Of a stretch of 64,000 nt of DNA, positions 18,137 through 26,247 are shown piece after piece. How positions within the stretch are numbered: position 1 is the stretch's first letter; each line of letters opens with the position of its first letter. Origin of the DNA: Pectobacterium sp013449375 (lineage in GTDB: Bacteria; Pseudomonadota; Gammaproteobacteria; Enterobacterales; Enterobacteriaceae); the NCBI RefSeq assembly GCF_048593165.1, contig NZ_CP184271.1; one strand, 5' to 3'. A model generated the notes under the pieces. The model searched no databases, was not told the DNA's origin, and saw nothing but the letters and a program-made list of their open reading frames with translations. The position numbers and the translations under genes are program-made.

Positions 18137-18240
18137 ACTATCGACAATGTAAAATTTTAGGGGAAACACGGGGATGAGGTTCCCGTAGGGATACCTCGCC
18201 CCGTGGTAGCCCTGTGTATCTCGATCTCACCTCGATAGTA
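18136..18240. repeat. About 105-bp palindromic intergenic element, second type
   Basis: The outer arms are TACTATCGA (18136-18144) and TCGATAGTA (18232-18240). The central hairpin pairs 18167-18184 with 18188-18205 (CACGGGG... and ...CCCCGTG) with two single-base bulges and a GTA loop. The structure resembles the element at 6320-6424 in size and design but not in sequence. It begins directly at the lysS terminator T run. No coding potential is seen. Confidence 0.65.
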
Positions 18241-18344
18241 TTGTCATCTCGTTTTACTTCCGCACTCTTGCCATCATTCTGTGATTGTCCCCCAGCAGGG
18301 GAAGATGCTATTTTCAGGCATTCATTCACTGCCGGAACACTCTT

Positions 18345-19100
18345 ATGATGACGTACCGCGATGGCTGGTTCGAACTGGCGCTGTTAACTAATAGCCGCAG
18401 TTTTCCACGGCATACGCACGACGAGTTTGTCATCAGCGCCAATCTCAGCGGGCTGGAAACGGTCTGGCTGGATGGAGAGACCTTTGTTGCCACCAACGAT
18501 ATGGTGACGACCTACAATCCCAATCAGCTACAAGGTAGCGACAACGCGTTTGACCGCTGGCAATGCGCATCACTGTACGTTCACCCGCAGGCATTCGAGC
18601 ATTATTTCCACCAAACTTTTCGCTTCTCACGGGGCTGGAATCCATCGCCGCAATTGGCGTCCGAGCTAAAACAGCTGGTCATCTCTGATTTGGACGACAG
18701 CACGCGTCAGGAGCGCATTATCCTGCTGCTGGCTGCATTGATGGAAAACCAGCATCCTGTGGCGTCTCAAGGTCAGGTCAAAGAAGCAGAGCGGATCACG
18801 CGGATCAAAGACGGGTTGTTGAACGATCTCAGCGATGTCCCCACTCTCGATCAGCTCGCGCAGCAGGAAAATCTGTCAGTCGCCCATCTGGTTCGTTCGT
18901 TTAATCTGGCAGTTGGGCTGCCACCGTTGGCGTGGTTGATGCAGCGACGCATGTGTAAAGCACGGGAGCTGCTGCGGCAGGGGGCCGCGATCAGCCAGGT
19001 CGCGGGGGATGTCGGGTTTGCCGATCAGGCGCATTTCACGAAAGCCTTCAACCGCTATAACGCCATGACGCCGGGGCAGTTCCGCCGTATCAATTTTTGA
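18345..19100 (+). CDS. AraC-family transcriptional regulator
   Basis: A 251-residue regulator. Residues 1-150 form an AraC cupin sensor (HTHDEFVISANLSG is the metal/ligand face of the cupin). Residues 165-250 hold two helix-turn-helix motifs (LDQLAQQENLSVAHLVRSF and ISQVAGDVGFADQAHFTKAF) ending in the family signature TPGQFRR. The ATG at 18345 is chosen because GGAA is 8 nt upstream. It lies 62 bp ahead of a LysE-type exporter on the same strand and probably controls it. The inducer is unknown. Confidence 0.88.
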   Translation: MMTYRDGWFELALLTNSRSFPRHTHDEFVISANLSGLETVWLDGETFVATNDMVTTYNPNQLQGSDNAFDRWQCASLYVHPQAFEHYFHQTFRFSRGWNPSPQLASELKQLVISDLDDSTRQERIILLLAALMENQHPVASQGQVKEAERITRIKDGLLNDLSDVPTLDQLAQQENLSVAHLVRSFNLAVGLPPLAWLMQRRMCKARELLRQGAAISQVAGDVGFADQAHFTKAFNRYNAMTPGQFRRINF

Positions 19101-19162
19101 CAATACAGCGTGTTCTTTGGGCTCTAGACTCGCCTTATTACTTAACGCTCGAAGGGAATACC

Positions 19163-19846
19163 ATGCTGTTAGTTGCGTTCACGGGGATGCTGCTATCTCT
19201 GTCATTGTGTCTCGATCTGGGGATGGTCAATACCGCGATTATTAACCGTGGGCTGCGGCATGGGGCGCGCTCGGCGTTTTATATCGGGCTGGGTTCCTGC
19301 TTTGGCGATCTGTTTTACGCTACGCTGTCGGTGCTGGGGCTGGCGGTGGTCTTTAACCTGACGCCAGTACGCTGGGCGTTGTGGATTGGCGGCGGGCTGA
19401 TTCTGATCTGGATGACAATCAGCATGGCACGTGCGGCATGGCGCGATTATCAGGTGAAACGCTTTGCCGATCTCTCTGAGTCAGCGAGCGTCGCCAGTTC
19501 TTCCACTCCGCCAGCACGTTATACCGAATTCTTCAGCGGCGTCGGTATGGCTCTGGCGTCACCGACGGCATTACTGTGGTTTGCGGCGATAGGAGGCACC
19601 ATTATCGCACAGTCTACCGATGGCTCAGCCTTCATGATTAGCCTGTTTCTGCTGGGCTTTTTTGTGGGCGGCGTGCTGTGGACGCTTTTACTTGCGGCGT
19701 TGGTGAAGTACGGTCAGCGGTTGCTGAAAGAACGTCTCTCATTCTATTGCAGCCTGATTTCCGCGCTGCTATTTGCCTACTTTGCCTGGCACGTTATTTC
19801 CAATGGGTATGAGACGCTGTTTCTGCCGCTCTCCACAGCCGCATAA
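19163..19846 (+). CDS. LysE/RhtB-family amino-acid exporter
   Basis: A 227-residue inner-membrane protein with about six hydrophobic helices. The N-terminal GLRHGARSAFYIGLGSCFGD matches the LysE-family consensus region around helices 1-2, and the ASPTALLWFAAIGG segment is also typical. Members export amino acids or related metabolites. The ATG at 19163 has GAAGGGA upstream. The adjacent AraC regulator and short gap suggest a substrate-sensing export pair. The cargo is not predictable from the sequence. Confidence 0.87.
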   Translation: MLLVAFTGMLLSLSLCLDLGMVNTAIINRGLRHGARSAFYIGLGSCFGDLFYATLSVLGLAVVFNLTPVRWALWIGGGLILIWMTISMARAAWRDYQVKRFADLSESASVASSSTPPARYTEFFSGVGMALASPTALLWFAAIGGTIIAQSTDGSAFMISLFLLGFFVGGVLWTLLLAALVKYGQRLLKERLSFYCSLISALLFAYFAWHVISNGYETLFLPLSTAA

Positions 19847-19880
19847 CCGGCTAAAACACCAGCACTTTGCCGGGTTTTTT
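19847..19880 (+). terminator. Terminator after the LysE-type gene
   Basis: CCGGC pairs with GCCGG across a 17-nt loop and is followed by GTTTTTT. It starts at the stop codon of the exporter gene. The short stem makes it moderate. Confidence 0.5.
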
Positions 19881-19882
19881 AC

Positions 19883-19910
19883 TTGCTCGGCAACGGCATA
19901 GCGCTATAAT
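19883..19910 (+). promoter_or_regulatory. Promoter of tRNA-Gly
   Basis: A perfect -10 TATAAT lies at 19905-19910 with a weak -35 TTGCTC at 19883-19888, spacer 16. A GC-containing discriminator follows and the mature tRNA begins 17 bp after the -10, as expected for a stable RNA promoter. Confidence 0.65.
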
Positions 19911-19926
19911 GCCATTCGCTCTCTGT

Positions 19927-20000
19927 GCGAGTGTAGTTCAATGGTAGAACGGCAGCTTCCCAAGCTGCATACGAGGGTTCGATTCCCTTCACTCGCTCCA
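19927..20000 (+). tRNA. glyU: tRNA-Gly (anticodon CCC)
   Basis: A 74-nt gene with encoded CCA. The acceptor stem pairs GCGAGTG with CACTCGC, the anticodon stem pairs GCAGC with GCTGC around the loop TTCCCAA (anticodon CCC at 19959-19961), and the T arm carries GGTTCGATTCC. It decodes GGG and resembles E. coli glyU. Confidence 0.97.
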
Positions 20001-20281
20001 GTTATTCCCCTCTCTGTATCTACTTAAGTACATTAAATTCATTAAGGTCAATGTATTGCTTTGGTTTTCGGTCGGTTAGGAAAAAACTCGTCTGTCGAAA
20101 TGTATACATCAGAGTGTATAGAATGTGCGTATAAAGTAATCCCCGACAAAAGCAGATCATTCATAAGCAGAATTTTCTCGTAATCTGAATACAAGAGCTT
20201 ATTATTAATAATATCTCTATTATCATAGGGTTGTGTGTTATTCCTTATTGGGTTTTACGCCATATCACTGAGGCCATGCTT
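20001..20281. other. AT-rich region downstream of the tRNA
   Basis: 281 bp, noticeably AT-rich compared with the flanking core genes, between tRNA-Gly and the NTF2-like gene. No integrase gene or repeat of the tRNA 3' end was seen, so an island boundary is not demonstrated. No gene is seen. Confidence 0.5.
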
Positions 20282-20674
20282 ATGAAACCACATCCGATAC
20301 GCGAAATTATTGAGGCCTGTGACAAAGCAATTTCTGAGCGAAATTTTGATGCGCTGATGAATTATTACGCAGAGGATGCCGCACTTGTTATCAAGCCAGG
20401 CATGGTTGCGAGAGGCAAAGAGGAGATAAGAAAAGCGTTTGTCGCCATTGCCGATTATTTTAAAAATCAACTTATTGTTGAACAAGGCAATATGCAGGTC
20501 ATTGAAGGTGGTGGAGACGCTTTAGTTATCATGGAAACAGTCCTTCATTACCCAGATGACAAAGGGAATATTGTTACAACGACTCGGCGAGCGACCTATG
20601 TGTTCAGGAAAAATGTCGATGGAAACTGGCTTTGCACCATTGATAATTCCTATGGAACAACCCTGCTGGACTGA
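20282..20674 (+). CDS. NTF2-like (SgcJ/EcaC, DUF4440 type) protein
   Basis: A 130-residue single-domain protein with the alpha+beta cone fold pattern: an N-terminal helix (IREIIEACDKAISERNFDAL), the MNYYAEDAALVIKPG strand-loop typical of SnoaL/DUF4440 proteins, and a C-terminal WLCTIDNSYG strand. Such proteins bind small molecules or act as small hydrolases or isomerases; no specific reaction can be assigned. The ATG at 20282 is chosen for its GAGG spacing; an ATG two codons upstream is possible. Codon use is more AT-rich than in nearby core genes, so acquisition next to the tRNA is possible. Confidence 0.75.
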   Translation: MKPHPIREIIEACDKAISERNFDALMNYYAEDAALVIKPGMVARGKEEIRKAFVAIADYFKNQLIVEQGNMQVIEGGGDALVIMETVLHYPDDKGNIVTTTRRATYVFRKNVDGNWLCTIDNSYGTTLLD

Positions 20675-20736
20675 TTCAGTTTAGGTAAGGCAGGCGCGTT
20701 TTTAGTCTTCCTCGACCGCTTTTCCCATGAGTGAAT

Positions 20737-20759
20737 TTGAGGTCAGCGAGTGACCTCAA
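20737..20759. terminator. Bidirectional terminator between convergent genes
   Basis: TTGAGGTCA-GCGAG-TGACCTCAA is a perfect 9-bp stem with a 5-nt loop, flanked by AAT on one side and TTTCT on the other. It lies between the stops of the NTF2-like and DUF1176 genes. Confidence 0.7.
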
Positions 20760-20765
20760 TTTCTG

Positions 20766-21833
20766 TCATTTACCGGCTTCCACTACGGTTGTTGTCCAGC
20801 TAGGTAAATCCCAGGTGCCGCCAAGTTGGATCATGCGGCATGAACCTGTGGTCGATACACTGCTTTGCTGGAACGTTTTGCCATCCCATGTCCAAGTATC
20901 ATCGCTCATGCAGTCCGCAAGTCCACGGCCCTTATGCACAGAGGTAATTTTACCCTTTCCATAATCCGTTCCATCTGTCGTTACGAGCTGCGGTTGCGTC
21001 TGCATGGCATTATCGATAACCCAGTAGGCATAGCCTTCGTTATACGCTGCGCGCCAGCAAAGGGTGCTGAGCAGAGACAGGTTGTCAGTCAGGGGGATAA
21101 GTTCAATGGGTTCTGCTTCTTGACCCTCTTGCGGTTGCAATTTATCGCAATCATCATTGAGCGTTTTAAGCAGTTCTTTGCGGATGAATGACTGTTCTGC
21201 GTCTGTCAGATTCCGTGATGGTGCCTGCTTCGTGACTGCTGCGTGGATGACGGGGGCGGGGACGGCAGGTAACGCGCTGCTTTTATTTCCTTTCTTGGTG
21301 ATGGCATCCGTTGTGCCGATACGACCTTGTTTCTCATCCATTTTTAACAGCACCGCATAAGCACCCGCACCAGACAGTTCAGAAACGACGCCATTGTGAT
21401 GAAACGCCACTTTGCCGCTTCCCTTTAGCGCCTGCAATACGACAGGTATTTGTTTCTCGTTTAGCTGCCAGAGATTGTCTCGGGTTGGGGTGAGCTGGCC
21501 TTTATCCGCACCGTTAACCATCAAGGTAAGTGTGGTGCCTTTAGGGATTGCGCGGTATACCTCAGCCAGTGTGACTTCAGCCGTTATTGGCGTGTTTTGC
21601 CCAGCATGACGCGTAAGAAGCAGTGAAACCCCAGGAATATCTTTTTCTTCCCCTGAGTATTGTTCTTCTGACGAGTAACCGGCGGCTCGACACGTCAACG
21701 TGTTATCACAGACCACTTCCCAGTCTTTGTGAGAGAAAGAGCTATCGGCAAAAGTTGTGGAAACGGCTAATGAAGGAATACTCGCAATGAGTGCAGCCAG
21801 TAAGGCGGAGCGAGAAGAGAGAGAGAAGGTCAT
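20766..21833 (-). CDS. DUF1176-type exported protein
   Basis: A 355-residue precursor. Residues 1-29 form a signal peptide (SALLAALIASIPSLAVSTTFA) and the mature part begins near DSSFSHKDWEVVCDNTLTC. The arrangement of WEVVCDNTLTCRAAGY and the C-terminal DCMSDDTWTWDGKTF region is what DUF1176 proteins show. Several paired cysteines suggest periplasmic disulfides. The function of the family is unknown. ATG 21833 is chosen for AAGGA upstream and the signal peptide; a longer frame reaches 21932 but adds an unlikely leader. Confidence 0.8.
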   Translation of the reverse strand: MTFSLSSRSALLAALIASIPSLAVSTTFADSSFSHKDWEVVCDNTLTCRAAGYSSEEQYSGEEKDIPGVSLLLTRHAGQNTPITAEVTLAEVYRAIPKGTTLTLMVNGADKGQLTPTRDNLWQLNEKQIPVVLQALKGSGKVAFHHNGVVSELSGAGAYAVLLKMDEKQGRIGTTDAITKKGNKSSALPAVPAPVIHAAVTKQAPSRNLTDAEQSFIRKELLKTLNDDCDKLQPQEGQEAEPIELIPLTDNLSLLSTLCWRAAYNEGYAYWVIDNAMQTQPQLVTTDGTDYGKGKITSVHKGRGLADCMSDDTWTWDGKTFQQSSVSTTGSCRMIQLGGTWDLPSWTTTVVEAGK

Positions 21834-21996
21834 GATGATCTGATCCTTGATGAAGGCGTGGTTGGTTATCCTGCTTTCGTGGGTATGAATACTATCTGAA
21901 TACTCGAGCAATGCGTGAGGAGAATCCGACAATCAGAGCTATCTCTTGTCGGATCCTAGAGAGAAGATCCTACATCGCGTTAATGGGGGAAGCGTT

Positions 21997-22752
21997 TTAA
22001 CCGCGATGTGCCCAATGTGTCATTTTCTTTTCGATAAACGCAAAGATTTCATACATCACCACGCCCATAGCACCGATGACCAGCAACCCAGCGAAGACGA
22101 GCGCCATGTTCATATTAGAGCTGGCCGACATCATCAAGTAACCAATGCCTAAGTTGGACGCGACCGTTTCCGAAATCACCGAACCGACAAATGCCAGTGT
22201 GATAGCGACTTTTAACGATGCAAAGAAATAGGGCTGAGAACGCGGTAAACCGACTTTTTTCAGGATGTCGAGACGAGAAGCGCCGAGGGAACGTAGAACA
22301 TCTTCCATCTCTGGTTCTACGGTGGCCAACCCCGTTGCCACATTGACCACGATAGGGAAAAAAGAGATGAGGAAAGCGGTCGCGATGGCCGGTATGGTGC
22401 CAATACCAAACCAGACGACTAATACCGGAACGAACGCGACTTTGGGGATCGAGTTAAACCCAACCAGCAGTGGATAAACGGCTTTGTAGACCAACGATGA
22501 TGCCCCGACAGCGACGCCTAACAACACACCGACAACGACCGCCAATGCAAACCCTACCAGCGTGGTATACAGCGTTTGCAGCGAGTGGACAGCGATAGGC
22601 TGCCAGTCGGTGATGAGCGAACGATAGACCTCGCTTAATGAAGGGAAGAGGTAGCTTGGCACGTCTAAGCCAACCACCACCATTTGCCAGATCCCTCCCA
22701 ATAGCAGCAGAAGTGCCCAAGGGGCAAGCCGTATCAAGGTTGCACGTGACAT
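21997..22752 (-). CDS. ABC transporter permease (SsuC/ThiX/TauC type)
   Basis: A 251-residue inner-membrane permease with about six helices. The cytoplasmic EAA loop that contacts the ATPase is visible as EDVLRSLGASRLDILKKV near residue 160. The ATG at 22752 has AGAGGA 9 nt upstream and lies 16 bp after the ATPase stop; upstream in-frame Met codons lie inside the ATPase gene or lack a ribosome-binding site. It is the last gene of the apparent operon hpxO, binding protein, ATPase, permease. This linkage to urate hydroxylase suggests import of a purine or related nitrogen compound. Confidence 0.9.
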   Translation of the reverse strand: MSRATLIRLAPWALLLLLGGIWQMVVVGLDVPSYLFPSLSEVYRSLITDWQPIAVHSLQTLYTTLVGFALAVVVGVLLGVAVGASSLVYKAVYPLLVGFNSIPKVAFVPVLVVWFGIGTIPAIATAFLISFFPIVVNVATGLATVEPEMEDVLRSLGASRLDILKKVGLPRSQPYFFASLKVAITLAFVGSVISETVASNLGIGYLMMSASSNMNMALVFAGLLVIGAMGVVMYEIFAFIEKKMTHWAHRG

Positions 22753-22768
22753 AGTGGGACGTCCTCTT

Positions 22769-23545
22769 TTAAGCATGGTGTTGTGAAGAGATATGTTCAC
22801 GCAGTTCAAAGACATAGCGGGAAAACGTATCGGTGTAGGTGATCTGGAGATCGCGCGGGCGAGGCAGGTCGATCTCGCGGCGTGCAAGAATCTGTCCGGG
22901 ACGCGTGCTCATGACGTAGACGGTATCCGCCAGGAACACGGCTTCACGTAGGTCATGCGTTACCAGCACCACGGTAAACGGCTCTTCCTGCCAGAGATCG
23001 CGCACCATGCACCACAGCTCTTCACGCGTAAAAGCATCAAGGGCGCCAAAGGGTTCATCGAGCATCAGCAGGCGCGGTTTATGGATTAATGCGCGGCAAA
23101 TCGACGCACGCTGTTGCATTCCGCCTGATAATTCCCACGGATATTTATGCTCGCAGCCAGACAATCCTACCCGTTTCAACAAATCACGCGCCTGTTGCTC
23201 ATATTCACGGCGTTTCGCTCGGAACGTGGAGCGGTATGGCTCCACGATCTCCATGGGCAACATCACATTCTCCAGCGTGGTACGCCAGGGAAGTAAATTC
23301 GAGGCCTGAAATGCCATACCGACGCACTTCTGTGGCCCCGCCACCTCACGGTTATTGACGAAAACATAGCCTTCCGTTGGTGAAATCAACCCAGACGTCA
23401 GCTTCATAAATGTTGATTTGCCACAGCCTGATGGGCCGACCAGCGCAACAAACTCATTTTCTTCAATGCTGAAATCGATCTCTTTGATTGCCAGTTGGCT
23501 GCTGTTGTAGCCGAGGCTGACTTTCTCGAATTTAACGAAGCTCAT
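22769..23545 (-). CDS. ABC transporter ATPase (SsuB/TauB type)
   Basis: A 258-residue nucleotide-binding subunit. Walker A GPSGCGKST is at residues 37-45, the Q-loop in MAFQASNLLPW, the signature LSGGMQQR at 139-146, Walker B and D-loop MLDEPFGALD at 161-170 and the switch His in VTHDLREAV. It belongs to the nitrate/sulfonate/taurine class. It sits between the binding protein (20 bp upstream) and the permease (16 bp downstream), so the three form one importer. Substrate is inferred only from the operon partner hpxO. Confidence 0.93.
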   Translation of the reverse strand: MSFVKFEKVSLGYNSSQLAIKEIDFSIEENEFVALVGPSGCGKSTFMKLTSGLISPTEGYVFVNNREVAGPQKCVGMAFQASNLLPWRTTLENVMLPMEIVEPYRSTFRAKRREYEQQARDLLKRVGLSGCEHKYPWELSGGMQQRASICRALIHKPRLLMLDEPFGALDAFTREELWCMVRDLWQEEPFTVVLVTHDLREAVFLADTVYVMSTRPGQILARREIDLPRPRDLQITYTDTFSRYVFELREHISSQHHA

Positions 23546-23564
23546 TCACCACCACCTGAAGTGT

Positions 23565-24599
23565 TTAGGGGACATCACGTTCCGCACGCGGCGGGAGGAA
23601 TGCTGAAGTAAATATGGCTGACATCTCCGGCGTATTCTTTAGGCCAAAAGCGTCGACAACCTCGGTAATGGCGCGCTGCATCCGTGCGGGATCGACATCA
23701 CCAAGCCCGATCTTTTTGTTCTCTGGCGTGACGACTAACTGGTCAAACGCCATTTGCAAGCGCCGTGTTTCCAACGGGGCGTTAATCAGTGCATCCTGCG
23801 CTTTAACGTATTGCACCGCAGCCACAGGATCGGCCAATGTTTCCTTCACGGCTTTATTGAAGGCTCTCAGGAAGGCTTTGATTGCTTCAGGGTGGCTTTC
23901 CTGCATGTTTTTGCTGACGATAATGCTATTACCGTAGAGATCGACGCCGTACTGGGCATAGGGGAAAATCACCAGATCCTCTGTTTTGGCACCACGCGCT
24001 TCCAGATTCAGCAAATTGGTAAAATAAAAGCCCGAAATGGCATCCACATTTTTACGCACCAGCAGGTTAGGCGTGATAGTAGGGTCGGAGGATTGCCAGG
24101 TCACGGCGTCTTTATCCAACCCCACTTTTTTCGCAAAGGCGGGCCAGGCTTTACGTCCGGCATCGAAAACGGGGGCGGCAATGGTTTTACCGGCCAGCGC
24201 TTTTGGCTCTGTCACGCCACTGCTTTTTAACAGAAAAATCGCGGCTGGTGTGGTGTTATACAGCATGTATACACCTTTTATGCCGGTTCCGGGATGCTGT
24301 GATTCTTGCTCTATCAGCGCATTGACATCCGCAAAGGCCATATCGTAAGCGCCTGTTGCCACACGCGTTACCGCGCCAGCAGAGCCGTTACCCGAATCGA
24401 TCTGCACATCCAACCCTTCCTGTGCGAAATAATCTTTCGCTTTCGCCATCAGGAAGGGAGCGGAAGGGCCTTCAAAACGCCAATCGAGAGAAAATTTAAC
24501 CTTTACCGGCTCGGCCGCTTGTGCCTGAGAAAACAGGAGAGCGCACGACAGCAGTGCGGTAGCACGTAATTGGTGGATCTTTGATAACGTCGGCAGCAT
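23565..24599 (-). CDS. ABC transporter substrate-binding protein (NMT1/THI5-like)
   Basis: A 344-residue precursor with a signal peptide (ALLSCALLFSQAQA, cleavage before AEPVKVKF) and the NMT1/SsuA-like fold. VKFSLDWRFEGPSAPFLMAK opens the mature chain and resembles pyrimidine/thiamine-precursor and urate-class binders in the DW...G pattern. GNGSAGAVTRVATGAYDMAFAD is the typical ligand-site region. ATG 24599 has GAGGAA upstream. It starts 32 bp after hpxO, suggesting co-transcription with urate hydroxylase. Urate, xanthine or another purine is a plausible ligand; HMP-type pyrimidines cannot be excluded. Confidence 0.88.
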   Translation of the reverse strand: MLPTLSKIHQLRATALLSCALLFSQAQAAEPVKVKFSLDWRFEGPSAPFLMAKAKDYFAQEGLDVQIDSGNGSAGAVTRVATGAYDMAFADVNALIEQESQHPGTGIKGVYMLYNTTPAAIFLLKSSGVTEPKALAGKTIAAPVFDAGRKAWPAFAKKVGLDKDAVTWQSSDPTITPNLLVRKNVDAISGFYFTNLLNLEARGAKTEDLVIFPYAQYGVDLYGNSIIVSKNMQESHPEAIKAFLRAFNKAVKETLADPVAAVQYVKAQDALINAPLETRRLQMAFDQLVVTPENKKIGLGDVDPARMQRAITEVVDAFGLKNTPEMSAIFTSAFLPPRAERDVP

Positions 24600-24631
24600 T
24601 GTCGATTCCTCAATCGTAGAAATAAGGGGAT

Positions 24632-25807
24632 TTATTTTTGAATGCAGGGTGGAGCGCCGCGCACGATATCGCATAGCCCTGCGATAATGCGTTCGCCCGT
24701 TTCCGTGCGCAGTTCGTCATACCAAGCTTGGGTTAACGCGCCGTCCTTGCCGTGAGTGATATCGCAACGTTTACGCGCTTTAAGCACCAGTTCCTTGACG
24801 CGTGGGCTACGTAGTGACTGATAGCGCAGCAGTGCTGCTGCAATATCGGCCTGATTCGCTGCGCAGTGTTGCAAGGATTCGCCCAGCACGACGGCATCTT
24901 CCAGCGCGGCACAGCCGCCCTGACCGATATCTGGTGTGGTGCTATGCCCTGCATCGCCCAATAGCGCGACTCGACCTCGGACTAACTGCGCAAAAGGTTC
25001 GATATCGTGAATTTCGATTCTGTTTGTCGTCTCAGGATTGATCGCCGCGATGAGCCGTTGTACCTGTGGTGCCCAGCCAGAGAAATAGCGCAGTAGGTCG
25101 GTGCGCAGCGTGGTGCGATCTTCCGCTAATCCCAGCGGAAGCGGCACATCGAAAAAGAAGTAAAATCGCCCATCGGAAACGGGCATCAATGACACGCGCT
25201 TCCCCTCTCCGACAAACGTCGTCCACTGGTTCGCGGGGGCAATCTGTTCATCAATCTCCACCAGGCCATTCCAGTTCACATATCCCGCGTAGCGACGTTC
25301 CGGTGTGTATCCCAGCACATACGGTCGAAGAACGGAGTGCGTACCGTCTGCGGCGATTAACATATCGCTGTGCGTGCTGGTGCCGTCAGTAAACCAGGCG
25401 GTAACGCCATGTTCATCTTGCGCTACGCGTTCAACGCGTTTGCCGAACTGCACGGTGTCCCGTCCCCAAAAATCCAACATCTCTGCTTGTAGTTCGGCGC
25501 GGGCAATAGGATAAGGGCGCTCGCCAACTTGTTCGACGAGCGGGCTAAGGCTAAAACGGGTCATCATTTGCCCGTCACGGTAATCTTGATAGGCCATGTA
25601 GTGCATTGGTCCGCCACAGCGTTTCATAATGTCGCCCATACCTAAATGATTCATGCAGGCAACGCCGTTCGGCCAGACGGAAATCGCGGCACCGACCGGT
25701 TTAATGTCACGAACGGCTTCAAATACCTCGCACGTGATGCCTGCCTGCTTTAAGGCTACTGCTGCGCTTAAGCCACCAATACCTGCACCAATGATTGTCG
25801 CTTTCAT
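24632..25807 (-). CDS. hpxO: HpxO, FAD-dependent urate hydroxylase
   Basis: Flavin monooxygenase that converts urate to 5-hydroxyisourate with NADH and O2, the alternative to cofactor-free uricase. The 391-residue chain closely follows Klebsiella HpxO. The N-terminal FAD motif is GAGIGGLSAAVAL, and the second FAD motif is LLGDAGHSTTPDIGQGG. VNWNGLVEID and KARKRCDITHGKD are also HpxO-specific. ATG 25807 is chosen because AGGA is 6 nt upstream; an ATG one codon earlier is too close. It leads an operon with an ABC importer and is divergent from uraD-uraH, which perform the next two steps. A strong sigma-54-type promoter lies upstream. Confidence 0.95.
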   Translation of the reverse strand: MKATIIGAGIGGLSAAVALKQAGITCEVFEAVRDIKPVGAAISVWPNGVACMNHLGMGDIMKRCGGPMHYMAYQDYRDGQMMTRFSLSPLVEQVGERPYPIARAELQAEMLDFWGRDTVQFGKRVERVAQDEHGVTAWFTDGTSTHSDMLIAADGTHSVLRPYVLGYTPERRYAGYVNWNGLVEIDEQIAPANQWTTFVGEGKRVSLMPVSDGRFYFFFDVPLPLGLAEDRTTLRTDLLRYFSGWAPQVQRLIAAINPETTNRIEIHDIEPFAQLVRGRVALLGDAGHSTTPDIGQGGCAALEDAVVLGESLQHCAANQADIAAALLRYQSLRSPRVKELVLKARKRCDITHGKDGALTQAWYDELRTETGERIIAGLCDIVRGAPPCIQK

Positions 25808-25879
25808 CATTATTCCTCTGGCTAATCTGTCCCGTGACTGTTGCCAGTCTGCAACGTTTGTATCAATGTTTGTTTTTCC

Positions 25880-25895
25880 TGCAACTTTAGTACCA
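25880..25895 (-). promoter_or_regulatory. Sigma-54 promoter of the hpxO-ABC operon
   Basis: On the minus strand TGGTAC-TAAAG-TTGCA matches the sigma-54 consensus TGGCAC-N5-TTGCA at all but one position and has the invariant GG-N10-GC spacing. It lies about 75 bp upstream of the hpxO ATG. No competing sigma-70 promoter stood out. Confidence 0.75.
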
Positions 25896-25956
25896 GTTTG
25901 TGTTAACGGGTTATGTGCGGTAATCAGGCGAGATAAACGTAGGTGGTGAGCGTTAA

Positions 25957-26001
25957 TTGCACAATAATAGTGCGATATGGTTGTCGCATTGTGCAACAAA
26001 G
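25957..26001. promoter_or_regulatory. NtrC-like enhancer site inside an inverted repeat
   Basis: TGCACAATAATAGTGCG at 25958-25974 fits the NtrC consensus TGCACYATWWTRGTGCA at 15 of 17 positions (GCAC-N7-GTGC). It lies about 63-79 bp upstream of the hpxO -24 element. It is the left part of a larger inverted repeat, TTGCACAAT (25957-25965) and ATTGTGCAA (25988-25996). The right end, TTGTGCAACAAAG, recurs with one change upstream of guaD. Confidence 0.65.
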
Positions 26002-26138
26002 GGGCGCGAAACGTTGTTGTGATGAATTTCCTCAGTGTGACTGAGCACTAGTGTGAAAAGGTAAGCGACTTCAGCGGTGAGGCGCTTCTTGCCGTGGGGG
26101 ATCCGTGATTGCGTCGGTTTTTTCTCACGTCATGAAAG

Positions 26139-26154
26139 TGGCGTGTTTTGTGCA
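26139..26154 (+). promoter_or_regulatory. Possible sigma-54 promoter of uraD-uraH
   Basis: TGGCGT-GTTTT-GTGCA keeps the GG-N10-GC invariant dinucleotides (26140-26141 and 26152-26153). It is a weaker match than the hpxO promoter. It is about 94 bp upstream of the uraD ATG, and the NtrC-like site is about 170 bp upstream. Confidence 0.5.
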
Positions 26155-26247
26155 AGTCATTAAAACGTGCAAGTCATTGAATCATGATGTTACGGGAAGC
26201 GTGACAGGATAAGACGCGGATGATGCATTGAGGTTGATGGAGGAGAC

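Larger units (their letters stand above)
25808..26247. other. Divergent control region hpxO / uraD
   Basis: 440 bp without a gene. From left to right it holds a sigma-54-type promoter for hpxO, an NtrC-like site within a larger inverted repeat, and a second sigma-54-type promoter pointing to uraD, each listed separately. GTGCAAGTCATT is repeated at 26150-26161 and 26167-26178. Confidence 0.7.

Noticed and set aside
19927..20281. Genomic island boundary at tRNA-Gly
   Set aside because: No integrase gene and no second copy of the tRNA 3' end were seen in the window, although the following region is AT-rich.
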